64,000 nt of DNA from Ceratothoa steindachneri (lineage: Eukaryota > Arthropoda > Malacostraca > Isopoda > Cymothoidae): contig OZ018329.1 in the NCBI GenBank assembly GCA_963969495.1, positions 151,415,582-151,479,581 of the forward strand. The letters run 5' to 3'. Made by a program: the position numbers and the translations under genes. Numbering within the stretch: position 1 is the first letter of the stretch; every line of letters starts with the position of its first letter. Positions 1 to 10,900 of this stretch are shown here, piece after piece. Under the pieces are notes generated by a model that had not been told where the DNA came from, did not search any database, and was given only the letters and a program-made list of their open reading frames with translations.

Positions 1-1325
1 TAATAGCTTGTCACAGCCGAACGTGACGAAGAGTGTAGGGGTGCGTCTCGAAGCCCCTCCCTGTTTTCTCATCACACGTTCGACCTTGACTGCCCCATGG
101 TCAGCCAGCTCTAAGGTGATGTCCTCAATGGAGTATTCAACGAGTTCCCTGGCATAAACTACTCCTTTCACAAAGTTCATGGTAGAGTGCGGTGTCACAC
201 TCACCGGGGTGCCATGAAGTGTCCGAAGAGCACTTTTCTTTGCCACCTCGGCGGGATTCGCCGCATTCGCCAGAAGGCTGCCGTCCGAGAAAGAGGTCAC
301 CTTCGGCTCTCTACCAATTGCACTAGCTAATCCTCTCCTCTGATGGATCATGTTGCCCTTGGCCAACATGCTGCCATCAGTGGAGCGAATAACGATGAAG
401 CGTTTGAAGCCAGATGGACCGGCCTCGGCCAGGTCCTTCTCCGAAATGGAGAAAGTCCTGGTGGTCACAGGGGCACCGGTCAGAGGAGATCCCTCCCCTC
501 CTTGTACTGCCTCGGAGGCCCAAGCCGTTTGCGGAGGACCTTGCATAGGGGCGGATTCGGTGCTTGGCGCCAAGCCCGGATTCTCCCCCATGGAATGCCC
601 TACAGTCTGAGGCTGGGTTTCCTCAAAGACCATGTCTATCACAGGAGGGGCCTCCAGTTGGCCATCTCCTCCCAGGACATCGCAGGTCCCCTTGGCAGCG
701 TCACCAGTCTTGTTTGGGGAGGCACAGGCCTTGACCCCATGAAGGTTTAAAATTCTTGCCACAGGTCTTTTGAGGGAAGCGACCGAAGGGGCCTGGCTTC
801 CCTCTCCCCCTTAAGGGGGTTTGCCCTACCTAGCCGCTTCGATGTGGAGCAGCTGGCTAAGGGCTGCCTGCTGGCTTTCTTGGCAGTCCCCTTGGAAAGA
901 ACAGAGGGGACCGCCGCTGGAAAGAGGGAGGTGCCCGAAAGCACCTCCAGAGAAGGGGGTGAGGGGGAGTCCCCTACACCCATGGGCGAAGGAGAGGAGT
1001 GAGCCTCCTCTCCGGTTAGAGAGATATGGAGGGTCCCCTACGCAAGCACAGGGGGGGGGGGACCTCCATTTTTTCTGTGGAGCTGCCCGAGGGTGGCTCC
1101 ATCGCTGTTTCAGGGGGAGTTAAGGGAGTTTGGTTTTTTGAAAATTCATCCATGGGCATGGTGACCCTATTTGTGCCACGGGACGCAATAGCTCATCACC
1201 TCTTGCAGTTGCCCGCACTGCAAGAGGTGCTTACAGGCCTGGCAGAGCCAGGCGCCACCATTTGGGTCACCCCTCCCACCTGGTGGCCTGGCAGTCCATC
1301 GGCATGGCGGCTCCACCTTGAACAC
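1..1325 (-). pseudogene. IN-1: ORF1 (gag-like) fragment of an I/Nimb-type LINE
   Basis: On the minus strand this stretch is the nucleic-acid-binding ORF1 of the same LINE family as 13990-20330. Bases 1 to about 415 match 18811-19205 and the remainder matches about 19495-20325 almost base for base, so this copy lacks about 290 bp relative to IN-2. The N-terminal end (near 1190-1325) reads as a Cys-containing segment (CQACKHLLQC) that the other copy shares only in part. The protein is Pro/Ser/Lys-rich in its first half. The zinc-knuckle part would lie beyond the left edge of the window, so the copy is cut by the window boundary. Stops and frameshifts are present. Homology within the window is certain; the clade name rests on the RNase H and RT of IN-2. 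Confidence 0.75.
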
Positions 1326-1329
1326 AGCG

Positions 1330-1735
1330 TAAAATCGATAGAATGTGAAGAGGAGAGGAAAAGGGATGTGAGGAAGGTATGAGTGGGGATGAAGCAGGTT
1401 GTTAAAAACCAGCCACCCCAGACTGGAGCTCAGGGCTTAGGGAACATTGTCCCCTCCCCCCTGAGCCCCGATCCGGGACGGTTGGCTGAGAAGAAGGTCA
1501 GCATCTACCCTGTGAAATTATAGGCTGACCAGAGAAAGTTGTGGGAGGTTGTATGAAAAGCGACGAGGTAGGGACGAAATACATGCTATCTGAAGGAAGG
1601 AAGAGAGGCTAAGCTGGGGCCGGACGGGGTGCTGGATCCCGTCAGCACGGCAAATCGCCGCGCCCCTTACGGGGTGGAGCCATGGTAAATAGGTCAGTGG
1701 GTCTAATGGGTGATAAGTTATTAAAGATTTTGTAG
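1330..1735. other. No recognised gene; GC-rich spacer
   Basis: No coding signal found. A GC-rich stretch at 1615-1685, containing GGATCCCGTCAGCACGG, lies just beyond the 3' side of the next RT fragment. It may be that LINE's 3' UTR, but I have no second copy to compare. Confidence 0.4.
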
Positions 1736-1739
1736 CATT

Positions 1740-2690
1740 GGATCAAGTCGCTCCTCAGAAGTCTTCCCTTGATGGAGAAGAGGTTCAGAGTCGCGGGCCG
1801 GTCAGTATAAGAGAAATTACTTAAGTCTGTGACTTGTTTGGTACAGATTCTAGCAGTCTTAGGTCGCCAAGGAAACCTGTATTCCGCAGAACAGCGGCAT
1901 AGTCAATAACTGGTCATATGTCAGAGATGAAAAGATTGTTCATGAATGTAGGGGTGCAACATACTGTGGATTTAAGGAGATTTGAAGCAACTCCTCCTGC
2001 TTTGTTGACTGTGTCCCTGATGTGTGAGTGAAATCTCAGTTTTCTGTTGACCATCACATCCAGAACTTTGTGGGATTCGACTGTAGTAAGATTGTTGCCA
2101 TCAATATGGTAGGCACTGGGGGGTAATGGCTTAGAGCCATGCTGGAATTTGAGGTGGATACATTTGTTTGCTGCAAACTTTCAACCCCAGGACGAGGCTG
2201 TGATGGATAAGGTGTCAATGTTGTGTTGTAATTCAGGGGAGACTGGTTAGGAGGTTGACAGTGGGTGTTGGAAATATAGTTTGAGGTCATCTGCAAATAG
2301 CATGTATTTACAAGTTAAATTGCCGCATAGGTTGTTGACAAAGAGTATGAATAGTAAGGGGCCCAGGACAGAGCCCTGTAGCACCCCACTAGTGACCGGT
2401 AGGGCATTGCTCTGGATTCCATGAATGACCACACTCATGAACCTATTTGAAAGAAAGCTCTTGATCCATTGAAATAGGTTGCCTCCGATGCCAATACAGT
2501 TAAGTTTGTTTAGTAGTGTCTGGTGATGAACCTGGTTGAAGGCCTTCACAAAGTCTAACCGTATCAAGTCAACTGTATGTCCTTGGTTGTACCATAAGAG
2601 TTATTTGGTTGTAGGTTAGGAACAGTTGGTCTGATGCTGATCTGCAGGCTCTGAACCCAAACTGGGCATCATCAAAAAGGAGATGGTCAT
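1740..2690 (-). pseudogene. Reverse transcriptase fragment of an older CR1/L2-like LINE
   Basis: Minus-strand translation in three frames gives successive RT blocks. These are FGFRACRSASDQ near 2620-2670, RLDFVKAFNQVHHQTLLNKL near 2510-2565, the SGVLQGSVLGPLLF block near 2350-2400 and the catalytic FADD at about 2290. The thumb region follows (HIRDTVNKAGGVASNLLKST at about 1975-2030). Several frameshifts and stops break it, so it cannot encode a working polymerase. It differs in sequence from the CRa, CRb and CRc families in this window and looks older. Its upstream end is abutted at about 2690 by the 3' tail of CRa-1, which appears to have inserted into it. Confidence 0.75.
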
Positions 2691-5230
2691 AAAACATAAC
2701 ATAATTTCACGGATGACAAAAGCCACAAAGGCCTATCAAAGGTCATCCGCATCCGTCAAAACCCACCCACAAAAAGCACCATCACCAAAGTCCCACACAA
2801 TATAACAGATGACAAAAGCCACAAGGGCTCATCATATGTCATCAGAGTCAAACGGCCTCTTTTTTAAGGCACCCAGACTCCCAGGAAAACTACATCCAGA
2901 GGATTGCGTCCACAAACAAGGGTATCACCAATCAAGGCTTGTCAAGAACTAAATAATGCAGCTATAGATATATACAAACAATATTAATATATACAAAACT
3001 TAGGAACCATGACAACCTTCCCTCCTCATAAACTCATCCAACCTACTCTTAAATACATTTAAATTTGGACTACCTACTACCCTCTGCAGCAATTTGTTCT
3101 AGAAGTCTACCACTCTATTGGTGAAAAAATATTTTCTTAAATCCAACCTACACCCTTGCTTTTTAATTTTCAAGTGGTGACCCTCTAGTCCAATTTCCAT
3201 CATCTAACTCAAAAAACTTGCTAACATCCAATTTATCTATCCCAGAAATTTTTTTAAAGAGATCAATCATATCCCCTCACACACACCTCCTTTCGAACAA
3301 GAACATATTTAATACCCTCAGTCTATCTATATATTCAAGGTGCTTCAGGGAAGGAATAATCTTTGTTGCCCTCCGTTGCACTGACTCGAGAAGGTTAATA
3401 TCGTGTCTAAAATGTGGGGACTATGCCTGTATACAGTACTCTAGATGTGGCCTAACATAAGAGTTATAGAGCTTAAGAATAACCTTACTTTTCTAACTGA
3501 CATTTCTCTTAATGAAACCCAGCACTCTATTTTCCCTATTTTTTGCTTCAAAACACTGCTTAGAAAACCTTAATGACTTATCTATTACTACTCCTAGATC
3601 TTTCTCATCCTCTACTGAGCTCAGCCAATGCCTATCCATTTCATAGTTAAATTCTCTATGATCTTTTCCCATGTTAATAACTTTGCACTTATCAAGGTTG
3701 AAAGCCATTTGCCACTTATGTGCCCAGGATAACAATTTATTTAAATCCCCCTGCACTTTAAAATTATGATCAATATCTTTAACTACAGCTGCTAATTTGG
3801 TATCATCCGCAAAAATTGACACTTTATTATTAACTGCCTCCCCAAGATCGTTTATATAGATGACAAATAATAATGGACCGAGAACTGATCCCTGAGGAAC
3901 CCCACTGATAACATTCCTCCACTCTGACTTTACACCATTTAGCACTACCCTTTGCTTCCTGTCTTTCAGCCACTCAGCTATACAATTTGAAACACCCCCA
4001 CATATCCCAATCATTTTTAATTTATGAACTAGTCTCCTATGTGGTACCTTATCAAATGCTGTACTAAAATCTAAGTAAATTATATCTACATTCTCTCCCT
4101 TATCTACTTGATCTGTTACAAACTCCAGAAAGTCTAGTAAATTAGTCAAACATGATCTACCTGATCTAAACCCATGCTGAGCATCACTGATTAACCCCTC
4201 CCTCTCTAGATGTTGGCAAATCCCTTTTATAACTATTTTCTCAAGAATTTTACCGACTACAGGAGTTAGGCTAACTGGTCTAAAGTTATTTGGATCCTCT
4301 TTACTACCCTTCTTGAAAATGGGGACTACATTCGCTCTCTTCCAATCATTGGGTATTTCTCCATATTCCAGTGACCTAGTATATAACTTCTCCAGAGCTA
4401 TTGAGATACTTTCTACCCCTTCTTTAAGTATCCTAGAATGAATATTATCAGGGCCGGAGGCCTTGGTAGTATCTAACTCACCTATTAGTCCTTTTATCAT
4501 CCTCCGATCCCCACTAATGGTAGTAAACATCTCTTTCCCTGACCCATGAGTACTATACATAAGACTATTTAGTTTCTCCTTTGTAAATACTGATGCAAAA
4601 TGACCATTCAGTACCTCAACTATTTCCTCATCAGTTTCTCTCACAACCCCTTCATATTTGATAGGTCCTATTTTAACTCTGCCAGACTTGTTATTAATTT
4701 TATAGTAACTAAAGAGCTTTCTAGGATCTTTGTTGCTATCCTGAGCTAATTTAATTTCTGACACCCTTTTGTTCTTCTTTATAATCTTATTTAACTCATT
4801 CCTAGCCATTCTATAATCACTTAAATTTTGAATATTATTTTCTACCTGTAATTTTTGATATGCCCTTTTCTTCTCTGAAATTTTTCTACCTATCTCCTGA
4901 TTCCACCATAATGGTTTCCTACTTTTGTTCCTAATGGCCTTCATTGGGATACATTGTTCTTGGACTACATTTATTATATGCTTGAAAGTATCCCACATCC
5001 CATAAGCATTTTTACCTCTGAATTCTACATCCCAGTGTACAAAATTTAGCAAGCTTCGGAGTTTTACATAATCTCCCTTATGAAAATTTGGAACTTTTAC
5101 AGCATTCTCGGTTATTTTACCCTTCTCAATTCCCAAGTTAAAACGAACTATCTGATGGTCACTATTTCTCAATGCTTCCCCAACAGTCAATCCTTGAACT
5201 AAATGATCACTGTTATAAGGCGACGAAGTT
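2691..5230 (-). mobile_element. CRa-1: 5'-truncated CR1-like LINE
   Basis: This is a minus-strand copy of the LINE family also present at 24569-28440, 28660-37720 and 54852-59092. It contains the C-terminal part of the endonuclease, a complete RT, and a 3' UTR (2691-3060). The UTR carries two stem-loop motifs (2710-2749 and 2807-2843) and ends in an ATGTT-type tail at 2691. Homology to the other copies begins at the SDHLVQ codons near 5190-5230; upstream sequence belongs to another LINE lineage. The copy sits inside the older RT fragment at 1740-2690 on one side and the chimeric remnant at 5231-5742 on the other. Confidence 0.85.
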
Positions 5231-5316
5231 AACACAAGATCCAAAATATTACCAGATGACAGGAAAGTGGGAAAGTTAACCCATTGAGACAACCCAACCC
5301 AATAAAGATAAAACAA
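3493..5316 (-). pseudogene. CRa-1 ORF2: endonuclease C-terminus plus reverse transcriptase
   Basis: A 607-codon open frame encodes the ORF2 protein that would nick target DNA and prime reverse transcription from it. Visible blocks are the end of the AP-type endonuclease (SDHQIVRFN), the linker (KPLWWNQEI), RT fingers (ANVVPIFKKG, NFRPVSLTPVVGKILE), YLDFSTAFDKVPHRRL, SGVPQGSVLGPLLF and the catalytic FADDTKLA. The frame ends at a TAG after KRNVS. The homologous C-terminal thumb region continues in frame beyond it to about 3060, so this is a premature stop. CRa-4 has a stop at the same codon, while CRa-2 and CRa-3 have Tyr there. The first ~35 residues (MFYLYWVGLSQWVNF...) come from another LINE lineage, making the ORF chimeric. 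Confidence 0.85.
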
Positions 5317-5742
5317 TCAGTGAAGAGGGATGTAACATAGCATTTTCACTTGACCCGTTAATATTGGGTAAATTAAAGTCACCCAAAATAAAAATTTCCT
5401 TATTATTACAGGCAGAACAACACTAATTTCGCCGTATCTTCATGATCAAATACAATCTTAATTAGACATGGTTTCTGTGAAACTGTGTTTTCTTTATATT
5501 TCTCTAGCCTAACTACATTTTTTATCTTGTCAGAAATTCTTAAACTTAGAATGTCTGTAAGTAGGCTTGATAAAAATTTAGTGTCCCAGTCCTTTCTTGC
5601 CATACTATCAGCTTTTTTCTCTTCTTTCACATTTATTATAATTAGGTTCTTAGCACCAGCTCTACACATGCAGCTACTTTTTCTGAAACTTTAGCTTCAA
5701 TAAGCATATCTTGCTTTTTTACAGTATCCTCTAATACCGTAA
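5231..5742 (-). pseudogene. Remnant of a different LINE: ORF1 piece and endonuclease motif
   Basis: Two minus-strand pieces are visible. Residues at 5406-5669 (AKNLIIINVKEE ... KPCLIKIVFDHEDTAKLVL) resemble the conserved ORF1 segment of CR1-like LINEs, which typically begins R-x-N-[VL]-[IV]-I and ends in a KPRP-like block. Closer to CRa-1, ILGDFNLPNINGSS (about 5340-5390) is the AP-endonuclease GDFN motif, followed by QWVNFPTFLSSGNILDLVLTS. The usual ~100 residues between the ORF1 end and GDFN are missing, so the segment is internally deleted. Its upstream end is cut by the left end of Merlin Mer-1 at 5743. The family is not otherwise represented in the window. Confidence 0.55.
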
Positions 5743-5780
5743 GGTAATTGTGTAGAGTATGGCCGGATCCAGGACCTAGC

Positions 5781-6594
5781 TTATTTTAGGCTATTTTGGG
5801 CTACTTTTTCTGAGCTGAAGTCTATGAAGTTTATGGCGATTTTCGCCATAAACTTAGGGTAATCATAGGCACATCCCCGCGATGAGCCATCCCCAACAAC
5901 AAGCCGACGCTCAAAATAATTAGTAATACTTAAGTCAGACGGGTGGGTCGAGTTTACCAGCAGCGACCCAGAACTCATGGAATCTCTCTTACAACTATCG
6001 TTCCCGGCAAAGTCCACTTTTTTATCGCCATGAGGAGGGTTTCACAATTTCGATTTTCAACCGAAACAATTAAAATTTTCTTTGTTTCACGTTTGAACCC
6101 TCCAAAAACCCACTGCCCTTCCAATACACGGCTGCAGTTATATTTGCACAGGTCAAATTTTGCCTCATCGATTTTGACTGTTTTCCCGGGACCTCCAAGC
6201 GGTGTAGAAAAATTGTCAAAATATTGTAAAAGAACTTTCCGGGAAAAACTAAACCAATCGATGAGGGTTTTTCAGCAAATGCCTGTATGTGAAGTTACTA
6301 CTGTCATAGGTACCCTATTCACAATGAACCAAAAGACAACCGTGACAATGTTCTGAATTGAGAGGCACGACCCAGCAAATAATGTTCCTTTCCAAGATGT
6401 TGATTTGTATTTACAGGGTTGGCTTTTGCCGTTTGCATCAATACACGATTTATCGCACCAAAACACTCAATTTTTATTCATTCTAAGCTCTGCCTTACAA
6501 TTAGGACACTCACGTGTAGATTTTAATAGCCCATGGGCTTTGAGAAACGCAACACATTTATCGTTGTCGGTTAAAACAGCACCTAAATGGTGAA
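5781..6594 (-). pseudogene. Merlin (IS1016-like) transposase of Mer-1
   Basis: Reading the minus strand from 6594 downwards gives, in three frames, the order expected of an IS1016/Merlin transposase. There is an N-terminal zinc-ribbon-like part (CPNCKAEL), a W-K-GTLFAGSCLSIQNIV segment, then KIDEAKF (first catalytic Asp-Glu region) with QWVFGGFKRETKKI. The block ETLLMAIKKWTLPGT follows, then a degraded second-Asp region. Such enzymes cut and rejoin DNA through a DDE/DDD centre. Frameshifts near 6270 and 6010 and loss of the conserved C-terminal HLTVNH-like block make it inactive. Mer-2 retains the middle block (IVSVANRNRETLLAAIKKWI) and the second Asp (VVSDGW). Confidence 0.8.
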
Positions 6595-6802
6595 AATTTA
6601 ACAAACACACTATGCAGGAAAATTACATTTTGACTAATGGCCTGAAATGATCAATGATAGTGTAAGTTAGGGTAACACTTCAGTTTATGGGCGCACAGTA
6701 GGTGGTGCTGTTTATAGGCTACAATATATGTCTTATGACATCAGATATTATTGTCATATGTGAACAATCACAGCGTTATATTTATTTGTATATGAGTATA
6801 TA

Positions 6803-6823
6803 CTGGGGGGCTGTGCCCCCTAG
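6803..6823. repeat. G-rich hairpin in the foldback element
   Basis: CTGGGGGGC / GCCCCCTAG with a 3-nt loop, one mismatch in the stem. The same hairpin with a perfect 9-bp stem is at 37482-37502 in Mer-2, in the same GAGTTTCAATC context. Confidence 0.6.
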
Positions 6824-7384
6824 ACCCCCCAATTGATTGAAACTCAGGATCATCATAGAGTGGTCTCCCCACAGTGATATCTCCCCCATGAGCAGTTTCC
6901 TTGAATTTACTGTTTTTTCCCAATTTTTGTTTCGCTGTGAACGACAACAGCTTTTTACTGGCAGAAAAAACTAACCTAGTGACAAACAATACTTATTTTT
7001 ATAGGTTTCTTGATTAGTTTATGCGCTTCTAAATAATCTAAAACTTTTTCACGGTCATGAAAAATAAACCCAAATTTGAATAATGAAGCACAACTAGAGC
7101 ACAAAAAAGCAATGATGAAACAAAAACCTTTGCGCAGCAGGTCCTATTTATAGCTACGCCGTTGCCAGTAAAAAGTTATCATCATTCACAGCAAAACAAA
7201 AAAAGATAGGAAAAAAATATAAAAGACTTCAAGAAAACTTACCTAACTTAGGAAAAAACTATAAACGAGCCGAGGTGCAGATATTTTGTAAATAATACAA
7301 AATAAAGGTTACAAACCCCCCGAAAAAACAAAGAAATATAATGCAGTGATTGGTCACATGTGAAGCTACCATCTGATGTCATGG

Positions 7385-7964
7385 TGTGGTGGGGCGAATG
7401 TGAGTGTGTGTAAAAGGGCCATTCTCCCACCCCTTTTCTCAGTACCCTCTCCCTCCCTCTGTAAGAATGTGTGTGAATGGGAATGGGTTTGTTTTATTTT
7501 TGTTTAATTCATGTATAAAATGATTACCATGTTTTTCTTTCTTTCCAGGCGTTATTCTGGAAAGATAATAGCTAATAATAAGATATTATTTTGTATTAAG
7601 AAAATTTAACGAAGCGTTATTCTGGAAAGAGGTAAGCTAGTCAATGTATTTTCGGGTAATGCCCACTTATTAGTTTCGCCATCCATGTAAAAATAAATGG
7701 GTCACTGAAGGAGGATATATCTCTTCTTCAGAGAGAGTGGAAGTGTGGACTGGAAGCAAGAGGGGTTCTGTAGAAGAGTGCTCCACCCAGCCCTGAGAGG
7801 AGGGCTTTTGTGTCTCTATCCACCTGAACCGCCATACCTGCCTTCATTGACAATACTGCCTCCTTCTAGTTAACCAACTACCACCCACCTCCAGCAAGAC
7901 ATAGCGCGTGTCCCCTTTTCGTTCGGTTGTGGTTGTGTTTTTTTGTTTTGTCTAGAATTTACGT
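7385..7964 (+). repeat. GyA 5' LTR, 3'-truncated
   Basis: Corresponds to the first 580 bp of the 851-bp 3' LTR. The five differences seen are all transitions, near 7485, 7550, 7593, 7810 and 7849. It ends at ACGT, after which pol codons begin (GATCTGGATTTC). Confidence 0.9.
7514..7697 (+). promoter_or_regulatory. GyA LTR promoter, splice-donor-like and polyadenylation signals
   Basis: TATAAAA at 7514-7520 is a plausible TATA box. A splice-acceptor-like CTTTCTTTCCAG ends at 7548. An 83-nt stretch later, a perfect donor GAG|GTAAGC lies at 7629-7637. AATAAA is at 7692-7697. The phrase GCGTTATTCTGGAAAGA occurs at both ends of the 83-nt stretch. The 3' LTR has the same signals (TATA 12508, donor 12626, AATAAA 12686). 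If transcription starts about 30 bp after the TATA box, the donor would fall in the leader and could make a spliced transcript. This is inferred from motifs only. Confidence 0.45.
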
Positions 7965-10900
7965 GATCTGGATTTCGGGGTTGCAAAGCTCCCGGAATTC
8001 AAGATTGTCCTGAAGGAGGACTCCCCAATCTATCAGCGGCCGAGGCATTTCCCACGTCCGGTTGCTGATGAGATTGAGGAGCAGTGTTTGGAATTGGAGC
8101 AATTGGGGGTGATTGAGGAGAGTGAGAGTGCATGGAATAGTCCAATTGTACCTGTACATAAGCCGGATGGAAGATTGCGTCTGTGTGTGGATTATCGAAA
8201 GGTGAATGAAAGGACTGTGAAAGAAAGGTTTCCGATGTGTGTGGTATCTGAGTGTGTGTATAGTATGCATGGGATGGAGTGGTTTACGAAGCTGGATCTG
8301 GTACGGGGGTATTACCAGATGTCCATTGCTGAGGAGAGCCGGCCAGTAACTGCCTTCTCTTCCTCAAAGAGGCATTACCAGTTCCGGAACCTCAGCTTTG
8401 GGTTGGCTAATGCTCCCGGAGCCTTCCAGCGGGCAATGAATGTTGTGTTGAGTAAGTTTGCGAGTAAGAATGTGATTGCGTTTATAGATGATATTTTGAT
8501 TATGACTGAGACTTTTGAGGAGCATATGAGATTGGTGAATGATGTGTTGAGAACGTTGGAGAGTGTTGGTGTGAAGGTGAAAGTGGCGAAGTGTGAATGG
8601 TTTGCGAAAGAAGTGGAATTCCTTGGGCATATGGTGAGTGAGAATGGATTGCGTAAATCATCGAAGTATGTTGAGAAGGTGCGAATGTTTCCTAAACCGG
8701 TGACTGTGAAGCAACTGAAGTCATTTTTGGGTTTGATTGAGTTCCAGCGAAAGTTTATACGTGATTGTTCTGGTGTGAGTAAGCCTCTGACTGAGTGGAT
8801 GGGCAAGAAAGGTAGTACGGTTGTCAAGTGGAATGATAAGATGAATGAGGCGTATGAGAGACTGAAGGAAGCAGCGGCTGAAGATGTTGAATTAGCTTAC
8901 CCAGATTATAGTGTAAATGCTAAAATGCTTGAATTGTATACAGATGCGAGTGGGTATTGTATGGGAGGTTTTCTGATGCAAGAGCAGCGTTTGAATGGAG
9001 AGAATGTCAGGCGAATAATTGGGTATGTATCCAAGGCTATGAATGTTGCAGAACGAAAGTATTCGACTGTGGAACGAGAGCTGGCTGCGATAAGATATTG
9101 TTTGAAAGTGTTGCGTCCATTTTTGTATGGTGTGAGGTTTGTGATAAAAACCGATCATCAACCTCTTGTGTATCTGCAGCGTATGAAGTGGGCTGATAGT
9201 AGGATTGCAAGGACTTTGGAAGATTTGAGTGACTTTGACTATGTGATTGAGTATGTGCCTGGTGAACGGAATGGAGTGGCTGATTTGATGTCAAGGTATC
9301 CTGGTACGAATGATGAAAATGTGTGTGGAGTGAGTGATCCTGAGTATTTGCCGAAAGGAATTATGAATGGAAAAGAGAGTAAGGGTGGTGGTGATTCCTT
9401 GTTTGAGAGTGTATGGAATGGTTTGCAAGATTTGAAGAGTGATGGAGTAGATGTGAGAGTGCCCGATAGTGTAGATGATTTAAGGAAGGAGGTAATGAAT
9501 GAAGTGTGTAGTAAGCCTGAAAGCATTGGTATGGCAAAGGTGCGGAACTTCATGAAAGAATTGAGAGCGATGTGTATGCAAGGGGTCCCGCCATTTCAGG
9601 AAGTGTTGATTGTAGTGAGTCGTTTGTATGGAGTGATTGTTTATGTGCACTTTGGTGGTGAGAGGCCGATTGTGTACAAGGATGAGAAGATGAAGGGTTT
9701 GAATCCTAATGTGGTACATCTGCAATGTTTGAGCGGTGTGCACTACAATTGGGTAATTGAAAAGTGTTCATATATAAGAGAGAAGAATGATTGTCTGGAT
9801 GAAGATGAGTGTGTGTTGAGTGATGATATGGGAGTTAATGACAGTGTGGATATCAGTGCTGATGTTGGAGTGCTTGTTCCTTCGGTGTATTGCGATCATG
9901 GTGGACCTAATATGATGGAAGCGAGAGTGAAAGTTGGTGAAAGGTTGTTCTGTGGTTTGATTGATACTGGAGCGCAGGTGTCTTTAGTGAATGAGAAGAT
10001 TCTGAGTAAGTATGATGAGTTTAAATGTTGCGAGCATAAACCTGTGAAGTTACGGATAAGTGGATTAGGGAATGGCTTGATAGTGGCATGGGAACAGGTT
10101 AGTCTGAAAGTGAGTTTGGGTAATGGTGTGAATGTGAGGCATGACTTTGTGATTCTGAAAGGTGAGCAAATGCCTTGTTGTTTCTTGCTTGGTGTAGACT
10201 TTATGAGATTGAATGGTTTGTCTTTGGATGCTGATAAGGATCGTCTTATGAAAGGTGAATGTGAGGTGATGAAGTTGAATGAGTGTGCGAAGAATGTTGT
10301 CAAGTTTTGTGGTATGATTGAGTTGGTCATGGATGATGAGAATGAGATTTTAAGTGATGATGATATTCTAGAGATGCAAGAGATGTGTCCTTTTGTTAGT
10401 GAGTTGAAGAGGTGTGTAATGATGCGTGTTGATTTGAATGAATGGCCAGAGTGTTTAAGTGATTTTAAAAGGTATGCTAAGGATTTTGTTGTTTGTATGG
10501 ATGTTGTATATTTTGTGAGGCATGTGAAGGGTGGTGATGATATGTATGTACCTGTGATGTCCTTAGTTGGTATGATTGGTCTGGTGAAGCTTGTGCATGA
10601 TAATTATGGGCATATGGGTAAGTTTAAGCTGTGGGAGTGTATGAAGGAGCATGTGTTCCACCTGTTTCTGAGAACTGTTGTGAATGATGTTGCAACTACG
10701 TGTGAAAGGTGTCAGAAGCGAAAGGTGCAAGGTGTGCAAGTGAAACCACCGATGTTGAAAGTTGATGCGAAAGAACCGTTTGAATTGGTAGTGATTGATT
10801 GTGTGTCTTTGCCGCGTACGAGTGCTGGGAATGTTGGTATGGTTGTGATGGTTGACCATAAAAGTAAGTTTGTGTATGCAGCGCCTGTGAGAGATAAAAG

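Noticed and set aside
343..750. Plus-strand frames at the window start
   Set aside because: They are antisense to the ORF1 fragment of IN-1, and the same shadows recur opposite IN-2.
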